64,000 bases of DNA, from positions 44,550,135 through 44,614,134 of the forward strand of contig JAWZYU010000010.1 in assembly GCA_038380435.1 (NCBI GenBank), read 5' to 3'. How positions within the stretch are numbered: the first letter of the stretch is position 1; each line of letters opens with the position of its first letter. Source of the DNA: Ryuthela nishihirai (taxonomy: Eukaryota > Arthropoda > Arachnida > Araneae > Heptathelidae). Both the position numbers and the translations under genes were made by a program. The notes under the pieces are model-generated. The model was not told the DNA's origin. It ran no database searches and saw nothing but the letters and a program-made list of their open reading frames with translations. This document shows, in pieces, positions 20,662-31,591 of the stretch.

Positions 20662-22011
20662 ATGCCGTTAACTAGAAGTATGGATGAATTAGTAAAGTTG
20701 ATAAATAGCTTGAAAGCCGATATGAAAGATATGAAAGCCGATATGGCTGCGCTGACTGATATGAAAGCCGATATGGCTGCGCTGATGACTGATAGGAAAG
20801 CCATTATTGCTACGCTGATGACTGATAGGAAAGCCGTTATTGCTACGCTGATGACTGATAGGAAAGCCGTTATTGCTACGCTGGTGACTGATATGAAAGC
20901 CGATATGGTTACGCAGATGACTGATATTAAAAGTGATCTAGCTGCCCAAAGCGATAAAATAGGTGACTTGAAAGCCGAAATGGCCGCACAAAATACTGAG
21001 ATGAGAGATGAAGTGGCTCCTCAAGTTGGTAAGATTATTGATCAGTTCAAGGATAGTAAAACCGAACTCAATAGACAATGCAATAGTTTAAATGTTGAAT
21101 TTGTCAGTGAAAAAGATGATCTTGATAGTGTTAAGTTAGATTGTAAACATGGAAAAGAAAAAGAGAAAGGCAACGCATATAAAAATGTGGATCTGCTACT
21201 GGAAATCAAGAATCGTAGAGATAGCGCAGATAATGCCTTTGACCACGCAACTACTGGTGATGCATGGCAGAATGTCTATGTCGCTGGTGACATGTCTAGG
21301 AACTGTGAAGAACAATCACACAGATCAGAGAGCTGTGAGACTATACAGTACGCTTTGCACTTCAAAATACCTAGGTATACAAGTCTGGCACGATCTGAAG
21401 AGAGATCCACACGAAAGGTATTCTATTCCTCGCCGTCAGCAAAATGCGTCATGGACAATTATCGCAAAGGCAGAGTAACGAGTGGTAATGAGGGGGAACG
21501 AAACAGAGTTTACGTTTCGCAGAGTGGTCCGAGTAAAGAAGAGGCGTCCATTCATCATAGAAACAAAGTGCCATTCGACGTTACCCGGGAAGTCGGAGAG
21601 ATTTTTCCGAAGCATATAGCCACACTTGAATCGTTTATAGAAAGTGGGGATTTAAGGAAGAGGAATTCCGAAGAATGGCTTAGAAGCGTAACAGGTGATG
21701 CTAGTAAAGGAGCTTCAGGCAGAGACAGTACTTCAAAGACTAACTTTCTGGATGAAACTAAGCCTCAGAGTTACGATCAGAGAGAAGTGAATCCCTCAGA
21801 TAATTTCAACGTAGCCACGCTGAATTTCTTTTCTGAACAGTCAATGTGCAGATTTGGACATTATAACCATTTAGATTATAAGGATATAGAAAAGTTTTAT
21901 CACGACTACAAGAGCTCTAAAGTGGACAATATCATGTTACAAAACTCGTCGCTGATCTCCAGAATGAACAATTTGGACTTTGTAATGCACCTGCCGCATT
22001 TGAGCGACTAA
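20662..22011 (+). CDS. Gag-like ORF1 of the gypsy element (449 aa, C-terminus abnormal)
   Basis: Position in the element (after the PBS, before pol) suggests a Gag or Gag-like structural protein, but I recognise no capsid motif and no CCHC zinc knuckle. Residues about 10-130 form a heptad-rich, probably coiled-coil region. It is built from 11-residue repeats (MTDRKAVIATL type) encoded by a 33-bp tandem repeat at 20781-20912. The middle is charged and serine-rich. The last ~15 residues (from 21969) are the RT sequence read in the wrong frame: the pol frame there reads FGLCNAPA. The reading frame therefore runs across a deletion junction, and the C-terminus is not native. The frame is otherwise open for 1.35 kb, consistent with a young copy. 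Confidence 0.75.
   Translation: MPLTRSMDELVKLINSLKADMKDMKADMAALTDMKADMAALMTDRKAIIATLMTDRKAVIATLMTDRKAVIATLVTDMKADMVTQMTDIKSDLAAQSDKIGDLKAEMAAQNTEMRDEVAPQVGKIIDQFKDSKTELNRQCNSLNVEFVSEKDDLDSVKLDCKHGKEKEKGNAYKNVDLLLEIKNRRDSADNAFDHATTGDAWQNVYVAGDMSRNCEEQSHRSESCETIQYALHFKIPRYTSLARSEERSTRKVFYSSPSAKCVMDNYRKGRVTSGNEGERNRVYVSQSGPSKEEASIHHRNKVPFDVTREVGEIFPKHIATLESFIESGDLRKRNSEEWLRSVTGDASKGASGRDSTSKTNFLDETKPQSYDQREVNPSDNFNVATLNFFSEQSMCRFGHYNHLDYKDIEKFYHDYKSSKVDNIMLQNSSLISRMNNLDFVMHLPHLSD
20781..20912 (+). repeat. 33-bp tandem repeat in ORF1 (4 units)
   Basis: Units start at 20781, 20814, 20847 and 20880 with the word gctgatgactgatagg (last unit gctggtgactgatatg). The period is a multiple of three, so each unit adds 11 residues and keeps the coiled-coil heptads nearly in register. 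A related 30-bp unit precedes them. Confidence 0.9.
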
Positions 22012-24416
22012 TGGAGTCAGTGCTCAAAGGCTTGTCTTTGGAGGTCTGCCTGGTTTACTTGGACGACATCATAGTTCTTGGAAGAACTTTTGAAGAACAT
22101 TTGAGAAATCTTCGTCAAGTATTTGAAAAACTTAGGGCAGCCAAGTTAAAATTGGGACCGACAAAGTGTAAACTGTTCCAGCAAGAAGTTCATTACCTTG
22201 GTCATGTGATCACTACAGCAGGGATTAAGACTGATCCTAGTAAGATAGAAGCTGTAAGAGACTGGCCTCCACCACAAGATGTTCATCAACTTCGTAGTTT
22301 TATTGGACTTTGCACCTACTATAGAAGATTTGTCAAAGGTTTCTCCAACATCGCAAGGCCATTACATCGTCTGACAGAAGAGGGCCAGCGGTTTATGTGG
22401 ACCACCGAATGCGATATAGCCTTTCAACAGCTAAAGAAAACTCTTTCCACAGCACCAGTGCTAGCGTACCCACAAACTGGAAAACAATTCGTAATAGATA
22501 CTGACGCAAGTAACACAGGAGTTGGTGCTGTGCTTTCACAAGAACAAGACGGACAAGAGAGAGTTATTGCATACTTTAGTAAAACTTTATCCAAACCAGA
22601 GCGGAATTACTGTGTAACACGCAAAGAACTGTTAGCAATAGTAAAAGCAATAGAACATTTTCATCATTATCTCTATGGCCAGAAATTCCTTATACGTACT
22701 GATCATGCTGCACTTAGATGGTTATTAAACTTCAAAAACCCTGAAGGACAAATCGCTAGGTGGATACAACGGTTACAAGAATACGATTTCTCCATCGAAC
22801 ATCGAAGTGGTAAAATGCATAAGAATGCAGATGCTCTTTCCAGGCGCCCATGCATTGACAACTGTAAACATTGCTATAATGCAGAACTGAAATTTGGAAC
22901 TAAAGAGATAATGCCCATAAGACAAATAGTATCGACACAAACAAACAATGACACCCCTAACATCTGGAATCCAATTGAAATCAGGAAGGCTCAACTAGAT
23001 GATGAAGACATAAAACCAATATTAGAATTGATTGAAAAATCTGATGTAAGACCTAATTGGGAGCAAATCTCGAGGTATAGTCCAACTACTAAAAGTTACT
23101 GGGCACAGTGGGACTCCTTAAAAATGGAAGATGGAGTATTATACAGAAGATGGGAGAATCCCACTGGACGGCTGATCCGTTGGCAGATAATCCTTCCTCG
23201 ATCCCGAGTGGAACTTGTGATGAAAGATGTACATGATAGTGCCACTGGAGGACACTTCGGTGTTAATAAGACATTAGCCAAAGCCAGGGAACGATTTCAT
23301 TGGCTGAAAAGTAGGGCAGACGTTGAGAGATGGTGTAGGCAATGTGAAGCCTGTGCAGCAAAGAAAGGCCCTAAGACTAGGAGTCGGGGTAAGCTGCAGA
23401 CGTATAACGTTGGTGCCCCTTTTGAAAGAATAGCCATTGATGTAATGGGTCCGTTTCCTAGAACTGATGATGGAAATCGATATTTATTAGTGGTAATGGA
23501 TTATTTCACAAAGTGGCCTGAGGTATATCCCATCCAAGACCAGGAAGCAACAACAGTGGCTGAGATGATAGTTAATAACTTCATTAGTAGGTATGGAGTA
23601 CCTTTACAACTCCACTCTGATCAAGGACGGAATTTTGAATCCAATGTGTTTAAAGGCATCTGTCAACTATTAGGCATTCAGAAAACCAGAACAACTCCCT
23701 TACACCCTCAGTCGGATGGTATGGTTGAAAGGTTCAATAGAACAATTGCTCAGCATTTAGCATTATTTGTGAACGACCACCAACGTGACTGGGATCGCCA
23801 TGTACCACTCCTTTTGCTGGCATATAGAACGGCAGTGCATGAGACAACTGGACAGACACCTTCCATGATGATTTTTGGAAGAGAGTTACGTCTTCCCTGT
23901 GACCTTTTATATGGTCGGCCTGAAGCAATGCCTGTGTCCACTCCACAATACGTACAAGAATTGCAACAACGACTAGAAGAAATCCATCACTCCGTTAGAC
24001 ATAACATCGACATAACAAGTGACAGAACCAAAACAAGATATGACAGTAAAATAAATGGAACTATTTTCAATCAAGGAGATCTTGTCTGGCTATACAGTCC
24101 ACATAGAAAGAAAGGACTATCTCCAAAACTTCAGAAACCTTGGGAAGGTCCATATACAATAGTTAACAGGATTAATGACGTGGTATATCGCATTCGTCGA
24201 CGTCCAGCTACAAAGTGCAAGGTGGTTCACGTGGATCGTTTGGCCCCGTTTCATCGAAGAACTGAAGAAACTTTGGAATCCAGAATTGTTCGGGACGAAC
24301 AAGACCTAGGAAGGGGGCAGTGTTACGACAGAAGGAATCTGGCAACCGAAAGCAAAAAGTTTCAGCCAACGAATAAGAACGTTGGGAGAATTTGGAGAAG
24401 AAGAGTGGAGCGTTAA
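21969..24416 (+). pseudogene. Partial Pol: RT C-terminal half, RNase H, integrase
   Basis: The open frame begins in RT at the FGLCNAPA motif (21969), and the first ATG is at 22011. In order: RT motif YLDDI; RT thumb with FIGLCTYYRRFV; RNase H with TDAS and DHAALRWL; integrase H2C2 zinc finger (HDSATGGHFG...CRQCEAC); integrase core with D (IAIDVMGPF), D (LHSDQGRNFE) and E (GMVERFNRT); and a GPY/F-like module (WEGPYTIV) near residue 710. The stop at 24416 lies 96 bases inside the 3' LTR. Protease and RT fingers/motif A are missing because of the upstream deletion. What remains has no internal stop, so integrase could still be made if translated. Confidence 0.93.
24306..24320 (+). other. Polypurine tract
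   Basis: Purine-rich taggaagggggcag immediately upstream of the 3' LTR; the expected plus-strand primer site of an LTR element. Confidence 0.75.
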
Positions 24417-24962
24417 CGGTCGTTTTGTATTGTAACGGTCGTTGTGTTGTAACGGTCGAGGAGTTCAAAAATGGACGGTGAGCTGTTCTGAGACAGTGCG
24501 CGTAAGTATCAAGAAGTAACTTGATGTGTTGTGTATACGCGGAAGGATAAAAGTGGGATCTTTTATCGTTAAGTATCAAGAAGTAACTTGATGTGTTGTG
24601 TATACACGGAAGTATAAAAGTGGGAACTTTTATGGCTAACTTCGAATGTCTACACGGACTGTCTTTTTGTTCGGCTAGTGTGTGAACAGTTATTAGCACA
24701 GGACGAGAATTGGTTTACGAGTGAAGATCTTCGGGTGACCTGGTAAATCAAGTAAAAGGTAGTATTTAGTAAAATACACAGAGCTGATATTGTGTGCTCT
24801 ACGCAGGAAGATTGATGACTTGTGCATGTTAATAGTTGATTTGTTAATAAGAAACTTCATCCATATTTCCTTTGTAACAATTTACCTTGTATTGAATTTG
24901 GTTGTGAAATATAGCTTTTAATACTCACGCTCAGTGGCTATCCATTTTTGTGATCCGCAACA
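24321..24962 (+). repeat. 3' LTR of the gypsy element
   Basis: 642 bp, co-linear with the 5' LTR and differing at a single visible base. It is followed by the atat target duplication. It also encodes the last 32 codons of the pol frame. Confidence 0.93.
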
Positions 24963-25077
24963 ATATTCTTAAAAGTCTCAACAGCAATCAGTATTTGTTT
25001 TGTTTACTTCAGGCCGCACATCGCCAGGATTTGTTACATAGTTCCCGAAATAATTAAAGCGAGATATTTACTCAAGG

Positions 25078-25467
25078 TTGGGTTGGGTTGTTTTACCTCT
25101 GAGCGGCACTTTTTTGCACACTATGGACTATGTGGCCAGGTCACATGGACCCCGAAGGCTCAGAGAAGGTTGGGGGAGGGGAAGCACTGGAACAGCGGTT
25201 GGGAGACAGATGGTAGCCTCCCATCAAAGCCATCCACCGTGTTATTTAACGTGCACAGAATATGGCTCTCACGCACACGGCGCAACGGCTTAACGTCCCA
25301 TCCGACGGACGTAGGCCTTTCTAAGCCCATCGGTGTCCCCTACTGACCGTGGGCAAGGCGGGGAGTTTTGCGGAGATAAATCTCAACGCTGAGCCAGCAG
25401 GAACTCGAACCTGGGAACTACAGATTACGAGCCTGGCGCGCAACCCACTGAGCCACCCCCGCCCCAC
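25078..25467 (-). mobile_element. SINE A copy with 10-bp TSD inside the LINE fragment
   Basis: Complete reverse copy (tail 'ttgggttgggttgttttacctctgagcgg', head complement 'gagccacccccgcccc'). The duplication ttactcaagg at 25068-25077 and 25468-25477 splits the LINE sequence, showing that the SINE came after the LINE. Confidence 0.94.
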
Positions 25468-25818
25468 TTACTCAAGGATGCAATCATTCAAAACAACTGG
25501 ATCACAACTTGCCGAACTCCATTTTCGTCACTTTGTTTTTCTGTTTTTTACACCAAATTTACTCTACTGCTTGCCTCACGAACAGCTCTAATGAAACAGT
25601 CATCTCATCGATATCATTTGGAAAAGGGCAAAGTTATCAGCATAATCTAAATCAGAATTTTTTAAATCTCTAAACCATTTAAGGCTAATATCTTCACCTT
25701 GCAGCGCATAAAAAAATTTCCATAACAAAACCAGAGGGAAAAGGAGACAAAACGAACCTTTGTCGAACTCAAATAACAATGCTAAACCAATTACTAGAAG
25801 CCTTGCAAACTCTCGTAA

Positions 25819-27378
25819 TTAATATCATAAAAAGTTTCTAAATCTAGATTTACAGAACTACAAATTTAATATTTAAATTAAAAAACTCATAAATTTTTCC
25901 TTTCCTTTCCTTATTGAACAAAATACTACAAAAAAGACAAAAATTTAAAAAAGAATCTTCACAAAAAATTCCTAAAATTACGATTAATTTCGTAAACGAC
26001 TTTAATTAAGTGTCATTATTTCTATTTTAATTAACCTTTGAAGTAAATATTCTTATTTTTGTCAGCGTATACTATTCAATGTTCCAACGTCAACAATTCT
26101 TTAAGTGTTAAATCGAGATCGAACCGATCTTGATTAATTCGCTTTTGCTAATGTATTGCAACTTAAAGATATCTAGCTATAATCAAATTATGTTCCAATG
26201 TAATAATGATGAATTTCAAAGATTATAGAGAAAAATGTAAAAGAGGAAACTTTATAACAACACAATGTATGCATATTCAATTTGGAAACATTTTCACTAA
26301 TAAAGTTTGCGAAAGCATCCATTTATTTGATATTGTGTATGCTATGCTTCTTTTGTCTGCAATGCAACTTTCGAGGGATGAGCGTTGTCTAGAAGAACTT
26401 AAAGATTGCTCATTTAGCTCACGTTTTCGAGACAAAATAGCAGCAGAATACACTTCATTAATATTACAAGCAGACATCTGAAAGGAGAGGAAAATTCTCC
26501 ACCTCTAAAATCGACTGGAAAGCCCAGTACATTCGATGACAAGGCAGAGAGGATTAAAACAGCGTTAGTGCGAAACCCTCAAATCCATACGAAAAAAGAG
26601 AAATTTCCGGCTTCGGTTATGCATACTGTGTCGGTTGATTAGCATTTGTGCTTCAATACAAAGAAGCTTGCAATTGCTCCATTAAATCACTCCTGGCATT
26701 GAAGATGGAGTTTTGATGCATACTTGCTCGCCAAATTGATAAATAGAGAGTACTGATTTGTGCTGTGTCTGGCTTCAAGTGTTAACAGAGTGAAATTCGC
26801 TAACTGAAAGTAGAAAGCATTCATAATATATGAAGTATTCTTAATTACACTGTCGTAACAAAATATTACAGAATTTCATATTATGTCGATGGGAATCTAA
26901 CTTCGAAGCTCTGTGACTTTTGAAATATGTTTTTAATGGAAAATATGACGGAAGATAAAGATTATAAACCTATTTAAATTACGATTTTCCACCCAAGTAG
27001 AAATATCTGCCTGTGCCAGTGACTGTAGCGAATTTATTGTACAGTTTTTATAGTGTCATAGGTGAAACGCATAAAACTGTAAAAAGTTTATTTAGCAAAA
27101 GTCCATAAATCTGTCTTCACAGGATCACTGACTGGAAATGAGCACGGTGTTAATTCGTTTGATTATCGCTATGATATCATGGGCTGATTTATAGGCTTGA
27201 AGTTAGATCGGTTTTAGTGACGACGTGAAGTTAAAAACTCGAAGATCAGTTGTACTCTCTTTCAAATAAATTTACACGAAAGATTAAATAGGTACAATTC
27301 ATGTTGAATATTTGATATTTTTTCCCATCTATAAATATACTTTTTAAAGATATTTTTACACACTGCCCTACCAAAATG
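25819..27378. other. AT-rich noncoding stretch
   Basis: No gene recognised. About 26870-27000 ('ttatgtcgatgggaatctaacttcgaagctctgtgac') is a diverged member of the inverted-repeat family seen at 52660-53113 and 58290-58470, and it resumes after the SINE at 27758. Confidence 0.4.
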
Positions 27379-27390
27379 CTACAGAATTAC

Positions 27391-27745
27391 ACCCGTAATC
27401 TGTAGTTCCCAGGTTCGAGTTCCAGATGGGTCAGCGTTGAGATTTATCTCCGCAAAATTCCCCGCCCTGCCCACGGTCAGTAGGGGACACCGATGGGCTT
27501 GGAAAGGCCGCCGTCCATCGGATGGGACGTTAAGCCGTGGCTCCGTGTGCGGGAGAGCCATACCCTGTGCACGTTAAAGAACACGCTGGATGACCTTGAA
27601 GGGAGGCTACCATCTGTCTCCCAACAGCCGTTCCAGTGGGTCCCCTCCCCCAACCTTCTCTGAGCCTTCGGGGTCCATGTGACCTGGCCATTTAGCCCAT
27701 GGTGTGCAAAAAAGTGCCGCTCAGAGGTAAAACAACCCAACCCAA
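27391..27745 (+). mobile_element. SINE A copy, 5'-truncated, with 12-bp TSD
   Basis: Starts inside the head at 'acccgtaatctgtagttcccaggttcgag', lacking about 35 bp including the A box, yet is flanked by a perfect 12-bp duplication ctacagaattac (27379-27390, 27746-27757). This is 5' truncation as in LINE-style target-primed reverse transcription. The rest matches the family closely, so it is young. Confidence 0.93.
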
Positions 27746-27757
27746 CTACAGAATTAC

Positions 27758-28261
27758 CATGTTATGTCAAAGGGAATCCAACTTCAAAGATCTGTAATAT
27801 CTAAATTATGCATTTAATGGAAAAATGTGACTGCATATAAATTAATGATCGTAATCAAATCTATTTAAATCTCGATTTTCTACAATATTCGTTCGGTATG
27901 GATAACTTCATTATGAATGGTCAGCTGGAATATTTCACATAGTAATGTGCCATAAGAATTTACTTCAGAATCATTTTAAACTTAAATAATAAGCATTATT
28001 TCAAACCATTTAATAAAATAAATATGCATTTTAGAAGTTTTCCTAATGATTATTTCAACATTTAGACAATCATTAATTTTTTTATGAAACAATATGATTT
28101 ATTGTTAAATATTACAGTTTCCGTAACTCTTGAAGTACTGAACTCCAAGGGAAGTGGAAAAATGCATTTTCATTTTATAAGAGATACATGCAAAAAATGG
28201 ATTGGATACATACTAACAAAACATTTGCATCTTTTCATTATTCGTGTCATCCATTATTTAT
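27758..28261. other. AT-rich stretch; repeat-family remnant
   Basis: 27758-27900 ('atgttatgtcaaagggaatccaacttcaaag...ctcgattttctacaatattcgttc') is another member of the family at 52660-53113. Nothing else recognised. Confidence 0.45.
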
Positions 28262-28302
28262 AATACATACATACATACATACATACATACATACATACAT
28301 AC
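28262..28302. repeat. (CATA)n microsatellite at the LINE 3' end
   Basis: Ten tandem CATA units directly adjoin the 3' end of the minus-strand LINE fragment. Confidence 0.9.
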
Positions 28303-28925
28303 AAAATTCTCATACAGCTACGGGCTATGGAGGTCCTACCAGACTGTAATTTTCCTCTTCAGACATGTCTTTTCTGAGCAATAGTTGCTGCATTTTGACA
28401 TTGTCTACCCATCGCGTCCTAGGTCTCCCCTTTTTCCTGAAGCCTTTAGGCACACTGTTCATAATCTTGTTAGACAATCTGTAGCTGTGCATAAGGACAA
28501 CATGGCTAACCAACGCAGTCTCTCTCTTCATAAAATGTTGCTCAAAATTGTTGATGACTCCGTCTTCTCACCTCATCATTACTTACAATGCCAAACCACC
28601 TAATGCTCAAGATATTGTGCAAGCATCTAGAATCAAAGGAATCAAGTGTCTTGTTATCCTGCTTACAAAGAGTCCATGATTCGCTACCATAACTAACCTT
28701 AGCAAGAATCAAATTATTATACAGTCTAAATTTAGTCTTCAGGTGTATACGTCTATTTGTCCACACTCTCCATAAATTCTTAAAAGTACCAATTGTAATA
28801 CCCATTCTTCTATTTATCTCATGCCTCACATCACCAGTATCTGTTATATAGGTCCTAAGATAATTAAACTGAGACGAACAGTTTGCCAGCAGCGACTTAC
28901 TATTCAAAAGTAAATTAATTGACTG
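28262..28925 (-). mobile_element. RTE-like LINE 3' fragment
   Basis: On the minus strand it encodes pieces resembling the C-terminal half of the LINE ORF: RHEINRRMG, RLYNNLILAKVSYG and SWTLCKQDN (28542-28940), then GRPRTRWVDN and a final VGPP stop (28325-28531). A frameshift separates them. It ends in a (TGTA)n tract (28262-28302 as CATA on plus), probably the 3' tail. It is 5'-truncated before the RT catalytic core. Confidence 0.88.
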
Positions 28926-28935
28926 TAAAAAAGTA

Positions 28936-29605
28936 AACAAGGGAAATATTTTCCAGTAAAATAAAATTATCTATATTAATGCCCAAAAAGAAACACATTA
29001 TTATAGTTTTATATGACTAATATTTCTCCACAACTTTCAGCATTAAAGAAATTTAAAAAAAAAGGTCAATAAATAATGTTTCTTTTCTTTTCTTTGGTGT
29101 TAATTTCGTTAAGTTTGTAGAAGGCTTAATATCCTCAAGTTATCCAGAATGGCATTCGGCAAAGAAATTTTCTCTAAGTGATCAATATATATCGTTAAGT
29201 ACACACTGAAATTAAGCTAAGAAATAGAACACCAATAAACAGATATTCTACAAATACCCACTTGAATCGGGTAATTATGTGTGTTTTAATCACGAAATGA
29301 ACGTCATTGCAGAGCGTATTTAAGTTTACCGTACTTCTACAGTGTGATGTTTCATTACTCTAATGTTTCAAGCAGGTTCCGGTTTCATAATTAGTTGCAC
29401 AATGCAATTCTCTTGATCGATATTAAAGTGGAACTGCAGTCGCTACTAAAATAGATGGAACATCAGCTTCTTGAGCAATATTCTACTCTGTTGTAACGTT
29501 TGCACAGCAACTAGCCCAAAAAATGACATTTAAACACTTTTATGTTGAGTGAGGATTCGATTCATTTAAAAAACATTCAATAACTTTTTTCTTCAACACT
29601 TTCAC
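28936..29605. other. AT-rich noncoding stretch
   Basis: Nothing recognised. Confidence 0.4.
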
Positions 29606-30170
29606 TGTTGTTTATTGTTTTATCTCTGAGCAGCACTTTTTTTGAACACAATGAGCTGAATGACCAGGTCATAAAGACCCCAAAGGCTCAGAGAAGATTG
29701 GAGAGGGGGAGGACACAGGGACAGCTTTAGGAGACAGATAAAAGCTTCCCGTCAAGGCCATCCAGGAAGATAAATACACTGAGCCACGGCTTATGTCCCG
29801 TCCGACGGACGGCTACCTTTCCAAGCCCATGGTGTTCCCTTTGTGTACGAGGACAGGGTGGGAGTTTAGTGTAGATCAGGCGTCGGCAACCTATGACCCG
29901 CGGGTCACCAAGTGACCTATTTAATAATTTCAAGTGACCCACTTGTTCCGCAAATAAAGTATAATATATAAAAATAAATTATACTTTATTTGCAGAACTC
30001 AAGTGGGTCACTTGAAATTATTAAATGGGTCACTTGGTGACCCGCGGGTCATAGGTTGCCGACGCCTGGTGTAGATAAAGCTCATCACTTACACAGGTGG
30101 AACTCGAACCTGAGAACTGCAGATTACTAGCCTGGAGAGCTACTTACTGCCAATACACGCCCCCCCTCCC
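29606..30170 (-). mobile_element. SINE A copy split by a hAT-like MITE
   Basis: Reverse SINE A: 29606-29876 holds the tail and body, 30069-30170 the body/head remainder ('gataaagctcatcacttacacaggtggaactcgaacctgagaactgcag...'). The 192-bp MITE at 29877-30068 interrupts it. Confidence 0.88.
29877..30068. mobile_element. hAT-like palindromic MITE (192 bp) with 8-bp TSD
   Basis: Nearly a full palindrome: starts CAGGCGTCGGCAACCTATGA and ends with its complement. The 8-bp duplication gtgtagat lies at 29869-29876 and 30069-30076. The CAG...CTG ends and 8-bp TSD fit hAT. No coding capacity. Confidence 0.93.
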
Positions 30171-31035
30171 TCCACTTTTACTGCGGTTGAGTTATAAGTC
30201 TGAATGGAAACCCGATTTTCGACAAGCAGGAGTACCTGATGTGCATCGTCTTTCTAAATTAGGTCGCAATTTTGAATAATTATATCTTTGAAAGAAGTAG
30301 AGATGTGAATATGGAGGGCAACGCAAATTTTCTTCTGAGAGGTTAGTACCTCACGCTTATAGCACTGACAACAATCGTAAAGCAAAATGGCTGATGTCAC
30401 AGAAAGTTCCCCAAGTCATCATATATGGTCCCATCAGACTTTTTTTCTGTAGCGGTTATATCTAGGAGCAAGTAGGCCAGCTTCCATACCACGAAACCCT
30501 TGATGAACTGCGAGCAACACTAGGTTTTATTGCAATTTCTTTTGCTAAACAGTCAGGTCAAAAGGACTCCAAGGGCTCAGAGAATATTGGGTGACGGAGA
30601 TTTAAAAATAGATGTTTTACGAAAATATTTAAATTTATAAACATTATCAGATCTAACAGCATATTGGCTTTGAAAAGCTCAAATTTCCCGAAATATAATA
30701 TTTTAAAAACCATTCTTTGGAGAACAAACATTGTCATTAGCTGGGTGGGATCCGTTCCACAACCTCCTGATGACGTGTTATGCGCTCTGGCCCCTGAGCT
30801 ACCGGGGAACGAAACAAGCATCCTCTATTGGTAGCTTTAAGCATTATACCATGAAGTTAGTCATTGGAATGTATCTGACTGTAATTGAAGACTTTGGTCC
30901 AGAAAACACCCTTCTGAATAGTGCATACGACTAGCCAAGAGGAATGGTGTTTTTTTTAAAGTCAACATGCCATTTATCAAGTTTAAGGATTCATGTTGAA
31001 ATAATGGGAAAACTCAGGTATGCTTCTGCTGGGGA
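30171..31035. other. Noncoding stretch with SINE and tRNA-like scraps
   Basis: About 30520-30600 resembles a SINE A tail fragment ('gtcaggtcaaaaggactccaagggctcagag'). About 30743-30815 (minus) looks like a degraded tRNA-like sequence (GGTAGCTCAGGGGCCAGAGCG with a damaged B box). No gene. Confidence 0.4.
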
Positions 31036-31156
31036 TATGTTGAATAAATATAGAGGAAAAACTGTCATCATCCGGATGGGATTCGGAGAACTGATTCACG
31101 GGTTCTGATCTCACCCAACTAATGACAATTTTTCCTCTATATTTATTCAACATATC
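31036..31156. repeat. Imperfect hairpin element
   Basis: Left arm 'atgttgaataaatatagaggaaaaa' pairs with right arm 'tttttcctctatatttattcaacat', and the interior is also imperfectly complementary. Its inner word 'gtcatta.ttgggtgggatc' relates to 30733-30755. Probably a small fold-back element. Confidence 0.6.
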
Positions 31157-31591
31157 ACGAACAAGTGCATTTCCTATTATTTCAGAACCATTCTTTGTAA
31201 ATTTAAGAAATATTTCTATAGCAATATTACTTTATATTCCTTTTAGAAATTACATTTTCGAATTTCATTGTTCTCAGACATTACATACAGTTCGAATCCC
31301 ATCACATTATGTGTTTCGGGTTTTATTGATTTACGACATACATGAAATGTTCCTAACTGACATCACACGCAGTGTTTTGAATTTCATTGAACATTTCACG
31401 TGACATCATAATAAAACATTCTCGTAACCCCTTCAGATCCCGTGTATTTTACAATGTAAATTACATTTTAGAATTGTTTTAAACCCAGGAAGTTGTGTTG
31501 TGGATAAATGTCCATTCATGAGCATAATAGATAAAAAAAAAAAACATTCATTAAAGATAACTGTCTGACATGCAACAAGAACTCTTTGGTA

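Larger units (their letters stand above)
19990..24962 (+). mobile_element. Ty3/gypsy LTR retrotransposon, internally deleted
   Basis: Two 642-bp LTRs (TGTTACGA...CGCAACA) flank an internal region with primer-binding site, ORF1, a partial pol ORF and a polypurine tract. The 4-bp target duplication atat lies at 19986-19989 and 24963-24966. The LTRs differ at one position by eye (t/a at about 20532 versus 24863), so the insertion is recent. Protease and the N-terminal half of reverse transcriptase are absent, so this copy could not have encoded its own complete machinery and was probably mobilised in trans. Total length is 4973 bp. The target is an older LINE fragment. Confidence 0.95.
19595..25818 (-). 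mobile_element. RTE-like LINE fragment interrupted by a gypsy element and a SINE A
   Basis: LINE-derived blocks are 19595-19989, 24963-25077 and 25478-25818. They align in order with 41640-42510 of the full-length LINE: 'gtttgacattgtctgccca', then 'gaggccttcaggcacact', then (after the gypsy element) 'attcttaaaagtc', and (after the SINE) 'tcatcacttt'-like and 'aaaggagacaaaa' blocks. It corresponds to the C-terminal part of the reverse transcriptase ORF and the tail region, with many substitutions. Both ends appear truncated. Confidence 0.85.

Noticed and set aside
26206..26481. 91-aa frame on the plus strand
   Set aside because: No recognisable domain, AT-rich context, no splice or start context; probably chance.
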